Source of the DNA: a bacterium
GTDB taxonomy: Bacteria > Bacillota > Bacilli > Lactobacillales > Streptococcaceae
Direction: 5' to 3'
NCBI GenBank assembly: GCA_905221145.1
Contig: CAJNCA010000001.1
Location: 62,001-126,000, forward strand
Length of the DNA: 64,000 nucleotides
Below are positions 37,353-46,425 of the stretch, one piece after another. Under the pieces are notes generated by a model. The model was given only the letters and a program-made list of their open reading frames with translations. It did not search any database and was not told the origin of the DNA. A program made the position numbers and the translations under genes. Numbering within the stretch: position 1 is the first letter of the stretch; each line of letters opens with the position of its first letter.

Positions 37353-39035
37353 ATGGTAAGAGAAATAAAACCTCATGGGCCCTTGCCTAGTCAGGCCCAG
37401 CTAGCTTATTTAGAGGATGAACTAGCAGCCTTTATCCATTTTGGGCCTAATACCTTTTATGACCAGGAATGGGGGACAGGTCAGGAGGATCCTGAACGCT
37501 TTAATCCGACCAGGTTAGATGCGCGTGAGTGGGTTCGCGTGCTCAAGGAAACGGGCTTTAAAAAGTTGATTTTGGTGGTCAAGCACCACGACGGCTTTGT
37601 CCTCTATCCGACGGCTTACACGGATTATTCGGTCAAGGCCAGTCCTTGGAGGAATGGAGAGGGGGACTTGCTCCTTGAAGTATCCCAAGCTGCCACAGAG
37701 TTTGATATGGATATGGGGGTCTACCTATCGCCTTGGGATGCCCACAGTCCTCTCTATCATGTGGAGCGAGAAGCGGACTATAATGCCTATTATCTGGCAC
37801 AGCTGAAGGAGATTTTATCAAATCCTGCCTATGGCAATGGAGGGAAATTTGCTGAGGTCTGGATGGATGGTGCCAGAGGAGAGGGCGCTCAAAAGGTCAA
37901 TTATGAATTTGAAAAATGGTTTGAAACCATTCGTGACCTGCAGGGAGATTGCTTAATTTTTTCAACAGAAGGCACTAGTATCCGCTGGATTGGAAATGAA
38001 CGAGGGTATGCAGGTGATCCCCTGTGGCAAAAGGTGAATCCTGACAAACTAGGGACAGAAGCAGAGTTGGATTATCTTCAGCATGGGGATCCTTCAGGCA
38101 CGCTGTTTTCAATCGGTGAGGCAGATGTTTCCATCCGACCAGGCTGGTTTTACCATGAGGATCAAGATCCTAAGTCACTTGAGGAGTTGGTCGAAATCTA
38201 CTTCCACTCGGTGGGGAGGGGCACCCCTCTTTTGCTCAATGTCCCACCGAATCAAGATGGTCTCTTTGATGAGAAGGATATCAAACGGCTCTATGAATTT
38301 GCGGCTTATCGTGACGAGCTCTATAAAGAAGATTTGGCTCTGGGAGCCAAGGTATCTGGTCCTGCTCTTTCCGCTGACTTTGCCTGTCATCATCTGACAG
38401 ACGGCCTTGAGACCAGCTCTTGGGCAAGCGATACAGACCTGCCCATCCAGTTAGAACTCGACTTAGGGGCACCTAAAACTTTCGATGTGCTTGAGTTAAG
38501 AGAAGATTTGAAGCTAGGACAACGAATCGCTGCTTTTCATGTGCAAGTAGAGGTGGACGGCGTCTGGCAGGAATTTGGAACGGGATTTACAGTTGGTCAT
38601 AAGCGCCTCTTACGAGGGCCACTAGTAGAGGCACAGAAAGTGCGCGTGATGATCACGGAGGCACAGGATTTGCCTGTATTGACCAAGATTTCACTCTATA
38701 AAACTCCTAGCTTAGCAAACAAAGAAGTTGTTCAGGGACTAGCATTTTCAGAGAAAAGTCTAGCTGTGGCAAAGGGAAAGATTCTGCATTTTAGGGTTGA
38801 ACGTAGCGAAAGTAGTACTACTTTGGAAGCTAAAATTTCGATTCAGCCGGGGACTGGTGTGCATGGTGTCGCCTATCAGGATGAGATTCAATTCCTTCAA
38901 TTTCAAGCTGGAGAAAGCAAAAAAGACCTGACCATACCAACCCTGTATTTTGCTTCCGACAAGACCCTGGATTTTTATCTGAATCTGACTGTTGATGGAC
39001 AGCTGATTGATCAAGCTCAAGTTCAAGTTTTATAA
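37353..39035 (+). CDS. GH29 alpha-L-fucosidase
   Basis: A 560-residue protein with a GH29 catalytic domain over residues 1-330: FIHFGPNTFYDQEWGTG, LILVVKHHDGFVLYPTAYTDYSVKASPW, YLSPWD, and AEVWMDGARGEG, whose Asp (about residue 172) is the expected nucleophile. NVPPNQDGLFDEKDIKRL closes the barrel, followed by discoidin-like beta domains (about 345-460) and a C-terminal beta domain. It removes alpha-linked fucose from glycans. There is no signal peptide, so it acts inside the cell. One base after the GH2 gene and convergent with GH92. Confidence 0.9.
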   Translation: MVREIKPHGPLPSQAQLAYLEDELAAFIHFGPNTFYDQEWGTGQEDPERFNPTRLDAREWVRVLKETGFKKLILVVKHHDGFVLYPTAYTDYSVKASPWRNGEGDLLLEVSQAATEFDMDMGVYLSPWDAHSPLYHVEREADYNAYYLAQLKEILSNPAYGNGGKFAEVWMDGARGEGAQKVNYEFEKWFETIRDLQGDCLIFSTEGTSIRWIGNERGYAGDPLWQKVNPDKLGTEAELDYLQHGDPSGTLFSIGEADVSIRPGWFYHEDQDPKSLEELVEIYFHSVGRGTPLLLNVPPNQDGLFDEKDIKRLYEFAAYRDELYKEDLALGAKVSGPALSADFACHHLTDGLETSSWASDTDLPIQLELDLGAPKTFDVLELREDLKLGQRIAAFHVQVEVDGVWQEFGTGFTVGHKRLLRGPLVEAQKVRVMITEAQDLPVLTKISLYKTPSLANKEVVQGLAFSEKSLAVAKGKILHFRVERSESSTTLEAKISIQPGTGVHGVAYQDEIQFLQFQAGESKKDLTIPTLYFASDKTLDFYLNLTVDGQLIDQAQVQVL

Positions 39036-39036
39036 A

Positions 39037-39073
39037 ACAAAAGATCCTTTGTATCGTGCAAAGGGTCTTTTGT
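39037..39073. terminator. Bidirectional terminator between GH29 and GH92 genes
   Basis: A 13-base-pair stem AAAAGATCCTTTG / CAAAGGGTCTTTT (one G-T pair, loop TATCGTG) with T/A tracts on both sides. Confidence 0.85.
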
Positions 39074-39080
39074 CTACTAG

Positions 39081-41165
39081 TTAGTGACTTGGCAACCAGC
39101 TGAGTGTAAAGGTTAGTTGCTCAGCTTTCAAGAGATCTTGGTGTTGAATGCTAGATACTGGGGTCTTATCCAGTCGGCATTCTTTGACAAAGTTGAAGTG
39201 GCTGTGGTTTTGCTCAGTATGGATATCCAGCCATTTATCTTCTTTAGTGAGATAGACTCGGAGGTGGTCAAAGAGAGGGATTCCGAGATCATAGCTGGGT
39301 TTTCCTGGACAGGTTGGATAAAAACCGAGAGCCGACCAGATGTACCAGGCCGATAGACTACCGTTATCCTCATCGCCAGGATAGGCTTCCCAACTTGGGT
39401 GAAAAGCTTTCTGACGGAGCGTCTTGATGAGAAGAGCGGTATAGTTAGGGTAGTCGCTGTAGCGGAAGAGATAAGGAATGTGGAAGCTAGGCTGGTTGGA
39501 AATGGCGATTTGTCCAAAAGGAGCGGTAGCCATCTCGCTCATCTCATGAATCTCGTAACCATAGCCGGTCGTCTCAAAGAGGGGAGCATCCTGACAGACT
39601 TTCAAAAGATAGTTACTGAAGGCTTCTTTTCCACCCATAAGTTTGATTAAGCCTGGGATATCGTGGAGGACACCTAAAGTCGCTTGAATGGCAGAACATT
39701 CGGCATAATCTCGCCCCCAACTGTATGGAGAGAAGTCAGGACGGAAGTTTCCTTGATTGTCTCGCGCTCGCCTGTAGCCTGTCTCAGCGTCAAATAGATG
39801 GCGGTAATTTTGTGAAGCAGCCATGTAGGTATCAGCGATTTCTGTTTTCCCTAGTTTTTCGGCAAAGCTGGCGATACAAAAGTCGCTATAGGCATAGTCT
39901 AGGGAATGGCTGACGCTTTCGTGGTGATCGGTAGAGAGGTAGCCAAGTTCTTGGTATTGGGCTAGTCCGTGGCGACCATTGATGCCGAGAGGGTCGGACT
40001 TGGTGGCTGTTTCAAGCATGGCTTGAAGGAGTTCTTCTTCCAAGTCGGGAGCCATGTCCTTGCAGGCGCTATCTGCGATAATGCCGTCTAAAAGGGTACC
40101 AGGCATCATGCCACGTTCATCTGGGGCCAGCCATTTTGGAAGAAATCCGGTATCGCGGTAGCTATTGAGGAAACCTTCTAAAAAGAGACGATAATGCTCT
40201 GGTATGACAAGGGCAAAGAGGGGGAAGGTGGTGCGGAAGGTATCCCAGAAGCCATTGTTGCTAAATAGGACACCGGGTTTGACAGTACCAGTAGCCAGAT
40301 CCATGTGGATGGCTTGCCCTGATTCATCAATCTCATAAAAAGTCTGAGGAAATAGGAAGAGTCTGTAAAGGCAGTGATCAAAGAAGGTTCGGTCAGCTTC
40401 TCCTGTCTCTAGCACGTCAAAACGATAGAGGAGATTTTCCCAGTCCGCTTGGGCATTTGCTTTACAGCTATTAAAATCTTCGTGAGGTAGATTAAGCAGT
40501 GCTTGAGAAGGGGAGATGAAAGAAGTTGCTAGCTGAATCTCAGCATGGCTGCTTGCTAAGTCAATTCGCCAGTCTCCGCCTTCTTGGCTGACAGCAAGAA
40601 TATCCGTGTTCATTTTCAGGGAAGTGAACATCGTTAGTGGATTTTTATTGGTCTCAGTTTTTCCTTCTTGTCTTAGGGCAAGCGTTCTCTTATCTACTTG
40701 CTCTACGGTCAGTTTATCTGCTGCGTGAAGATAGAGGGAGAGGGCTTTGCCTTGCTTTTGCTTCAAACGAATAGAAGCACCGTAGCAAGTCGGTGTAAGC
40801 TGGCTTTCAATCTGATAGCGCAGGGAGAAAATCTTCAGATAATGAGGCTGGAAAGTAGCCTTATTCATATCATAGGAAGACTGGCGGTGAAAGAGACTGT
40901 CTCCGCCCAGTTGACCTGTGACAGGTGTCAGAAGGAGCCAAGAGTAGTCTCCAATCCAAGGGCTGGGCTGGTGGGTTAATCGAATCCCTTGAAAGATAGG
41001 CAGATGCGGATCGAAAAACCAAGCTCCCTCCTGATCACTGGTCTGGGGCACAAAGTAATTCATCCCGAAAGGGATGCCCGTGTAAGGCAGGGTATTTCCC
41101 CGAGAGAAGGCATGCTTGCTAGCAGTCCCAAAGCGGGTATCGATGGTTTCAAGTAGTGGTTTCAT
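39081..41165 (-). CDS. GH92 alpha-1,2-mannosidase
   Basis: A 694-residue GH92 enzyme: Ca-dependent exo-alpha-1,2-mannosidase acting on high-mannose N-glycans. Visible features: N-terminal FGTASKHAFSRGNTLPYTGIPFGMNYF, IRLTHQPSPWIGDYS, a central SNNGFWDTFRTTFPLF, SHSLDYAYSDFCIASFAEKLGK, and YPGDEDNGSLSAWYIWSALGFYPTCPGKPSYDLG, which holds conserved acidic residues of the family. No signal peptide. It is transcribed opposite to its neighbours from an extended -10 promoter (41192-41200) and ends at a shared terminator. It is the expected first mannosidase of the intracellular N-glycan route. Confidence 0.92.
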   Translation of the reverse strand: MKPLLETIDTRFGTASKHAFSRGNTLPYTGIPFGMNYFVPQTSDQEGAWFFDPHLPIFQGIRLTHQPSPWIGDYSWLLLTPVTGQLGGDSLFHRQSSYDMNKATFQPHYLKIFSLRYQIESQLTPTCYGASIRLKQKQGKALSLYLHAADKLTVEQVDKRTLALRQEGKTETNKNPLTMFTSLKMNTDILAVSQEGGDWRIDLASSHAEIQLATSFISPSQALLNLPHEDFNSCKANAQADWENLLYRFDVLETGEADRTFFDHCLYRLFLFPQTFYEIDESGQAIHMDLATGTVKPGVLFSNNGFWDTFRTTFPLFALVIPEHYRLFLEGFLNSYRDTGFLPKWLAPDERGMMPGTLLDGIIADSACKDMAPDLEEELLQAMLETATKSDPLGINGRHGLAQYQELGYLSTDHHESVSHSLDYAYSDFCIASFAEKLGKTEIADTYMAASQNYRHLFDAETGYRRARDNQGNFRPDFSPYSWGRDYAECSAIQATLGVLHDIPGLIKLMGGKEAFSNYLLKVCQDAPLFETTGYGYEIHEMSEMATAPFGQIAISNQPSFHIPYLFRYSDYPNYTALLIKTLRQKAFHPSWEAYPGDEDNGSLSAWYIWSALGFYPTCPGKPSYDLGIPLFDHLRVYLTKEDKWLDIHTEQNHSHFNFVKECRLDKTPVSSIQHQDLLKAEQLTFTLSWLPSH

Positions 41166-41191
41166 AGTCTTTCCTTTAGCTGTTTTTCTAC

Positions 41192-41200
41192 ATTATATCA
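41192..41200 (-). promoter_or_regulatory. Extended -10 promoter of the GH92 gene
   Basis: On the minus strand TGATATAAT (41200-41192), 27 bases before the ATG at 41165. The -35 (TTCTAA) is weak. The divergent GH125 gene has a possible -10 TATACT at 41295-41300. No clear cre was seen in this 170-base spacer. Confidence 0.6.
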
Positions 41201-41335
41201 GAAAAAGATAACCTTTAGAAAAGGAGTTTCAAAGATAACTAGTTTGTAGAAAAATGACTATCATTTGTGTATGTATTTTCTGTCTCAAAAGCTATATACT
41301 GAAAATGAAACTTGTTTGAAAGAGGAAATTGCACG

Positions 41336-42616
41336 ATGATTTATTCGAAAGAAATTGTTAGAGAGTGGCTGGATGAAGTAGCAGAGAGGGCCAAGGACCA
41401 TCCGGAGTGGGTGGATGTCTTCGAGCGTTGCTACACAGACACCTTGGACAATACGGTTGAAATCCTAGAAGATGGTTCAACCTTTGTGCTCACAGGAGAT
41501 ATTCCTGCTATGTGGCTTCGAGATTCGACAGCCCAACTCAGACCCTACCTGCATGTGGCTAAAAGAGATGCCCTCCTGCGTCAGACCATTGCAGGTTTAG
41601 TCAAACGTCAGACGACCTTGGTGCTCAAGGATCCTTATGCCAACTCCTTCAACATTGAGGAGAACTGGAAGGGGCACCACGAGACCGATCACACAGACCT
41701 GAATGGTTGGATTTGGGAACGAAAGTATGAGGTGGATTCGCTTTGCTATCCTTTGCAGTTGGCTTATCTCCTATGGAAAGAGACTGGTGAGACTAGTCAG
41801 TTTGATGAGACTTTTGTCAAAGCGACCAAGGAAATTCTTCATCTGTGGACGGTGGAACAAGACCACAAGAATTCACCTTATCGTTTTGTTCGGGATACGG
41901 ACCGCAAGGAAGACACCTTAGTAAATGATGGCTTTGGACCTGATTTTGCAGTAACTGGTATGACTTGGTCAGCCTTCCGTCCAAGTGATGATTGCTGCCA
42001 GCATAGCTACTTGATTCCGTCAAATATGTTTGCCGTAGTCGTCTTGGGTTATGTCCAAGAAATCTTTGCAGCATTGGCTCTAGATGATAGCGAGAGTATT
42101 ATCGTAGATGCTAAGCGTCTTAAAGAGGAGATCCAAGAAGGCATCGAAAACTACGCCTACACCACCAACAGCAAGGGCGAAAAGATTTATGCCTTTGAAG
42201 TGGATGGTCTAGGAAATGCCAGCATCATGGATGATCCAAACGTACCAAGTTTGTTGGCTGCACCTTATCTAGGCTACTGCGACATTGACGACGAAGTGTA
42301 TCAAGCCACTCGCCGTACCATTCTTAGCCCTGAAAATCCATATTTCTACCAAGGAGAATATGCTAGTGGTCTCGGAAGTTCTCATACCTTCTATCGTTAT
42401 ATCTGGCCCATTGCCCTTTCTATCCAAGGCTTGACAACAAGAGATAAGGCAGAGAAGAAATTCTTGCTGGATCAGCTGGTTGCTTGCGATGGGGGCACAG
42501 GTGTCATGCATGAAAGCTTCCACGTGGATGACCCAACGCTTTACTCTCGTGAATGGTTCTCTTGGGCCAACATGATGTTCTGCGAATTAGTCTTGGATTA
42601 CCTGGATATTCGTTAA
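41336..42616 (+). CDS. GH125 exo-alpha-1,6-mannosidase
   Basis: A 426-residue (alpha/alpha)6-barrel enzyme of family GH125, which removes alpha-1,6-linked mannose. Motifs: LTGDIPAMWLRDSTAQLRPYL, YEVDSLCYPLQLAYLLWK, GMTWSAFRPSDDCCQHSYLIPSNMFA with the acid Asp at about residue 218-219, and GVMHESFHVDDPTLYSREWFSWAN with the base Glu at about 393. ATG 41336 preceded by AGAGGA is chosen; the in-frame ATG at 41312 lies too near the -10 box. No signal peptide. Followed after 210 AT-rich bases by the GH38 gene, which may have its own promoter. Confidence 0.93.
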   Translation: MIYSKEIVREWLDEVAERAKDHPEWVDVFERCYTDTLDNTVEILEDGSTFVLTGDIPAMWLRDSTAQLRPYLHVAKRDALLRQTIAGLVKRQTTLVLKDPYANSFNIEENWKGHHETDHTDLNGWIWERKYEVDSLCYPLQLAYLLWKETGETSQFDETFVKATKEILHLWTVEQDHKNSPYRFVRDTDRKEDTLVNDGFGPDFAVTGMTWSAFRPSDDCCQHSYLIPSNMFAVVVLGYVQEIFAALALDDSESIIVDAKRLKEEIQEGIENYAYTTNSKGEKIYAFEVDGLGNASIMDDPNVPSLLAAPYLGYCDIDDEVYQATRRTILSPENPYFYQGEYASGLGSSHTFYRYIWPIALSIQGLTTRDKAEKKFLLDQLVACDGGTGVMHESFHVDDPTLYSREWFSWANMMFCELVLDYLDIR

Positions 42617-42709
42617 TCTAGGATTTTACTTGTTTTTAGTCAGTTTACTAAGACAAAGTAACTGAATATTTACTTCTTTCAAATTTCATCTCAAATCGTA
42701 GTTAAATTC

Positions 42710-42738
42710 TTGATAAATAAAATATTTAGAGTTAAACT
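42710..42738 (+). promoter_or_regulatory. Possible promoter of the GH38-ROK-GH20 genes
   Basis: TTGATA (42710-42715), 17-base spacer, TAAACT (42733-42738), in the 210-base gap after the GH125 gene. No terminator was found in the gap, so read-through from GH125 is also likely. Confidence 0.4.
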
Positions 42739-42826
42739 GTTGGTGATTTGTTGAATTTGATTGAGCAAATCTTACATCCAAAAATGTTAACAATAAAAAT
42801 TTAAATTTAGAATGAGGTTTTACTTC

Positions 42827-45472
42827 ATGGAAAATGTTGTTGTACATATTATCTCACATAGTCACTGGGACCGTGAGTGGTACTTACCTTTTGAAAGCCA
42901 CCGTATGCAGTTGGTGGAATTGTTTGACAATCTCTTTGATCTCTTTGAAAATGACCCTGAGTTCAAGAGCTTCCACTTGGATGGTCAAACCATTGTCCTT
43001 GATGACTACTTGGAGATTCGCCCTGAGAATCGCGACAAAGTCCAACGATACATCGACCAAGGCAAACTTAAAATTGGTCCTTTTTACATCTTGCAGGATG
43101 ACTACTTGATTTCAAGTGAAGCCAATGTCCGCAATACTCTTATCGGTCAGCAAGAAGCTGCTAAATGGGGCAAATCAACTCAGGTTGGTTACTTCCCAGA
43201 TACCTTTGGAAATATGGGACAAGCACCTCAAATTCTTCAAAAATCAGGCATTCACGTGGCAGCCTTTGGTCGTGGTGTGAAACCAATTGGATTTGACAAC
43301 CAAGTCCTTGAAGATGAGCAATTTACTTCTCAATTTTCAGAAATGTATTGGCAGGGTGCGGATGGAAGTCGTGTCCTCGGTATCCTCTTTGCCAATTGGT
43401 ACAGTAATGGGAATGAAATCCCAGTTGATAAAGACGAGGCCTTGACCTTCTGGAAACAAAAATTGTCAGATGTGCGTGACTATGCTTCGACCAACCAGTG
43501 GTTGATGATGAACGGCTGTGACCACCAACCTGTTCAGAAAAATCTGAGCGAAGCCATTCGTGTAGCAAATGAACTCTTCCCAGATGTAACCTTTGTTCAT
43601 AGTTCTTTTGATGAATATGTCCAAGCCGTGGAAAGTGCCCTACCAGAGCAGTTATCAACGGTTACAGGTGAGTTGACCAGTCAGGAAACAGACGGCTGGT
43701 ACACACTTGCCAATACTTCTTCATCTCGTATTTATCTCAAACAAGCCTTCCAAGAAAATAGCAACCTCCTAGAGCAAGTTGTAGAACCCTTGACTATTAT
43801 CACTGGGGGCCACAACCACAAGGATCAGTTGACCTATGCTTGGAAAACTCTTTTGCAGAATGCGCCGCATGATAGTATCTGTGGCTGTAGTGTGGACGAA
43901 GTTCACCGTGAGATGGAAACCCGTTTTGCCAAGGTTAATCAAGTCGGAAACTTTGTTAAGAGCAACTTGCTCAATGAGTGGAAGGGTAAAATCGCTACAG
44001 CTAAGGCCCAAAGTGACTATCTCTTTACGGTTATTAACACAGGCTTGCATGATAAGGTTGATACAGTCAGCACAGTGATTGATGTGGCGACTTGTGATTT
44101 CAAGGAATTGCACCCAACAGAAGGCTATAAGAAGATGGCTGCCTTAACCTTGCCAAGCTACCGTGTGGAAGACTTGGATGGTCGTCCTGTAGAGGCTAAA
44201 ATCGAAGACCTTGGGGCTAATTTTGAGTATGATTTACCAAAAGACAAGTTCCGCCAAGCTCGTATCGCTCGACAAGTGCGCGTGACAATTCCAGTTCACC
44301 TAGCGCCACTTTCTTGGACAACCTTCCAATTACTGGAAGGAGAACAAGAACACCGCGACGGTATTTACCAAAACGGAGTGATTGATACGCCATTTGTAAC
44401 GGTGAGTGTGGATGACAATATCACAGTTTATGACAAGACAACTCATGAAGCTTACGAAGACTTTATCCGCTTTGAGGACCGTGGGGATATCGGAAACGAG
44501 TATATCTATTTCCAACCAAAAGGAACAGAGCCCATCTATGCAGAGCTTAAGGGCTACGAGGTCTGGGAAAACACAGCTCGCTATGCTAAGATTTTGCTCA
44601 AACATGAATTGACCGTGCCTGTCAGTGCCGATGAAAAGCTAGAAGAAGAGCAAAAAGGCATCATCGAATTTATGAAGCGTGAGGCTGGACGGTCAGAAGA
44701 ATTGACAAGTATTCCTCTTGAAACTGAGTTGACTGTCTTCGTTGACAATCCACAAATCCGCTTTAAGACTCGCTTTGCTAATACCGCTAAAGACCACCGT
44801 ATCCGTCTCTTGGTCAAGACTCATAATACGCGTCCAAGCAATGATTCTGAAAGCATCTATGAAGTGGTGACACGACCAAACAAACCAGCAGCTTCATGGG
44901 AAAATCCTGAAAATCCTCAACACCAACAAGCCTTTGTCAGCCTGTATGACGATGAAAAAGGGGTGACTGTATCTAACAAGGGATTGAATGAATACGAAAT
45001 CCTTGGAGATGACACCATTGCCGTGACTATTTTGCGTGCATCAGGTGAGTTGGGTGACTGGGGCTACTTCCCAACACCAGAGGCACAATGCTTGCGTGAG
45101 TTTGAAGTCGAATTTGCGATTGAATGCCACCAAGCCCAAGAACGCTTTTCAGCTTTTCGTCGCGCGAAAGCCTTGCAGACACCATTTACCAGCTTTCAGA
45201 TTGCTAGACAAGAAGGAAGCGTGGCTGCGACTGGTAGCCTCTTGAGTCATTCTGTTCTCAGCATACCACAAATCTGTCCAACAGCCTTTAAGGTAGCTGA
45301 AAATGAAGAAGGCTATGTTCTTCGTTACTACAATATGTGTAGTGAAAATGTGCGTGTACCGGAAAGTCAACATCTCTTCCTTGACCTACTTGAACGACCA
45401 TACCCAGTTCATAGAGGCCTCATTGCACCGCAAGAGATTCGTACAGAACTCATCAAAAAAGAAGAAATTTAA
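42827..45472 (+). CDS. GH38 alpha-mannosidase
   Basis: An 881-residue GH38 enzyme that cleaves alpha-1,3 (and other) mannose linkages of N-glycan cores. Motifs: VVHIISHSHWDREWYLPFESHR at the N-terminus (metal His-x-His/Asp), GQTIVLDDYLEIRPE, GYFPDTFGNMGQAPQIL with the nucleophile Asp at about residue 125, MNGCDHQP, and ILLQNAPHDSICGCSVDEVHREME (metal ligands). ATG 42827 is chosen, with GAGGT 9 bases upstream; the in-frame ATG at 42812 has none. Cytoplasmic by absence of a signal peptide. Confidence 0.93.
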   Translation: MENVVVHIISHSHWDREWYLPFESHRMQLVELFDNLFDLFENDPEFKSFHLDGQTIVLDDYLEIRPENRDKVQRYIDQGKLKIGPFYILQDDYLISSEANVRNTLIGQQEAAKWGKSTQVGYFPDTFGNMGQAPQILQKSGIHVAAFGRGVKPIGFDNQVLEDEQFTSQFSEMYWQGADGSRVLGILFANWYSNGNEIPVDKDEALTFWKQKLSDVRDYASTNQWLMMNGCDHQPVQKNLSEAIRVANELFPDVTFVHSSFDEYVQAVESALPEQLSTVTGELTSQETDGWYTLANTSSSRIYLKQAFQENSNLLEQVVEPLTIITGGHNHKDQLTYAWKTLLQNAPHDSICGCSVDEVHREMETRFAKVNQVGNFVKSNLLNEWKGKIATAKAQSDYLFTVINTGLHDKVDTVSTVIDVATCDFKELHPTEGYKKMAALTLPSYRVEDLDGRPVEAKIEDLGANFEYDLPKDKFRQARIARQVRVTIPVHLAPLSWTTFQLLEGEQEHRDGIYQNGVIDTPFVTVSVDDNITVYDKTTHEAYEDFIRFEDRGDIGNEYIYFQPKGTEPIYAELKGYEVWENTARYAKILLKHELTVPVSADEKLEEEQKGIIEFMKREAGRSEELTSIPLETELTVFVDNPQIRFKTRFANTAKDHRIRLLVKTHNTRPSNDSESIYEVVTRPNKPAASWENPENPQHQQAFVSLYDDEKGVTVSNKGLNEYEILGDDTIAVTILRASGELGDWGYFPTPEAQCLREFEVEFAIECHQAQERFSAFRRAKALQTPFTSFQIARQEGSVAATGSLLSHSVLSIPQICPTAFKVAENEEGYVLRYYNMCSENVRVPESQHLFLDLLERPYPVHRGLIAPQEIRTELIKKEEI

Positions 45473-45500
45473 TTTCAAAAAGTAAACATAAAGAGAAAGG

Positions 45501-45543
45501 AGGGGCGAAAAAGTAAGAACTAACTGCTGATTCGCCCCTTTTT
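45501..45543 (+). terminator. Terminator-like hairpin immediately before the ROK gene
   Basis: A 9-base-pair perfect stem AGGGGCGAA (45501-45509) / TTCGCCCCT (45531-45539) followed by TTTT, with the ROK ATG at 45544 directly after. The only good Shine-Dalgarno sequence (AAAGGAGG, about 45496-45503) overlaps the 5' arm. The element could attenuate ROK-GH20 transcription or control its translation. Confidence 0.6.
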
Positions 45544-46425
45544 ATGGTAAAAACAATGACCATTGCAACGATTGATATCGGAGGGACTGGGATTAAGTTT
45601 GCTAGTCTTACTCCTGATGGGAAAATACTAGATAAGACAAGCATTCCAACGCCAGAAAGTTTGGAGGTTTTACTAGCTTGGCTAGACCAGCGCTTGTCAG
45701 AACAGGATTATAGCGGGATTGCTATGAGCGTTCCAGGCGCGGTCAATCAAGAAACTGGTGTGATTGATGGCTTCAGTGCCGTCCCTTATATCCACGGCTT
45801 TTCTTGGTATGAAGCCCTTGCCCATCATCAGCTGTCTGTCCATCTAGAAAATGATGCCAACTGCGTTGGGTTAAGTGAATTGCTTGCTCATCCAGAGCTT
45901 GAAAATGCAGCTTGTGTTGTGATTGGGACAGGGATTGGTGGAGCCATGATTATCAATGGTAGACTTCACCGAGGTCGCCACGGCCTAGGTGGAGAATTTG
46001 GCTACATGACAACCCTTGCCCCTGCTAAAAATCTCAACAACTGGTCGCAACTAGCGTCAACTGGAAATATGGTGCGATACGTGATTGAAAAATCTGGTCA
46101 GACTGATTGGGACGGTCGCAAGATTTACCAAGAGGCCGAAGCAGGAAATGCCCTTTGTCAAGAAGCAATTGAGCGCATGAACCGCAATCTGGCGCAAGGT
46201 TTGCTCAATATCCAGTATCTGATTGATCCAGATGTCATTAGTCTGGGAGGCTCTATCAGTCAAAATCCAGATTTCATCCAAGGTGTCAAGAAGGCTGTAG
46301 ATGACTTTGTTGATACCTACGAAGAGTACACGGTCGCACCTGTTATCCAAGCCTGCACCTATCATGCAGATGCCAATCTCTACGGTGCCCTTGTCAACTG
46401 GCTACAGGAGGAAAACCAATGGTAA
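45544..46425 (+). CDS. ROK-family sugar kinase
   Basis: A 293-residue ROK protein: ATP-binding [17 protein letters not shown] at the N-terminus, [14 protein letters not shown] (catalytic Asp in END), [28 protein letters not shown]. The usual ROK zinc motif C-x-C-G-x2-G-C is absent after GEFGYM, as in some streptococcal members, and there is no helix-turn-helix, so it is a kinase rather than a repressor. A hexose freed by the neighbouring glycosidases is the likely substrate, exact sugar unknown. ATG 45544 is nearest; ATG 45556 is possible, and neither has a good RBS. It overlaps the GH20 gene by 7 bases. Confidence 0.82.
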   Translation: MVKTMTIATIDIGGTGIKFASLTPDGKILDKTSIPTPESLEVLLAWLDQRLSEQDYSGIAMSVPGAVNQETGVIDGFSAVPYIHGFSWYEALAHHQLSVHLENDANCVGLSELLAHPELENAACVVIGTGIGGAMIINGRLHRGRHGLGGEFGYMTTLAPAKNLNNWSQLASTGNMVRYVIEKSGQTDWDGRKIYQEAEAGNALCQEAIERMNRNLAQGLLNIQYLIDPDVISLGGSISQNPDFIQGVKKAVDDFVDTYEEYTVAPVIQACTYHADANLYGALVNWLQEENQW

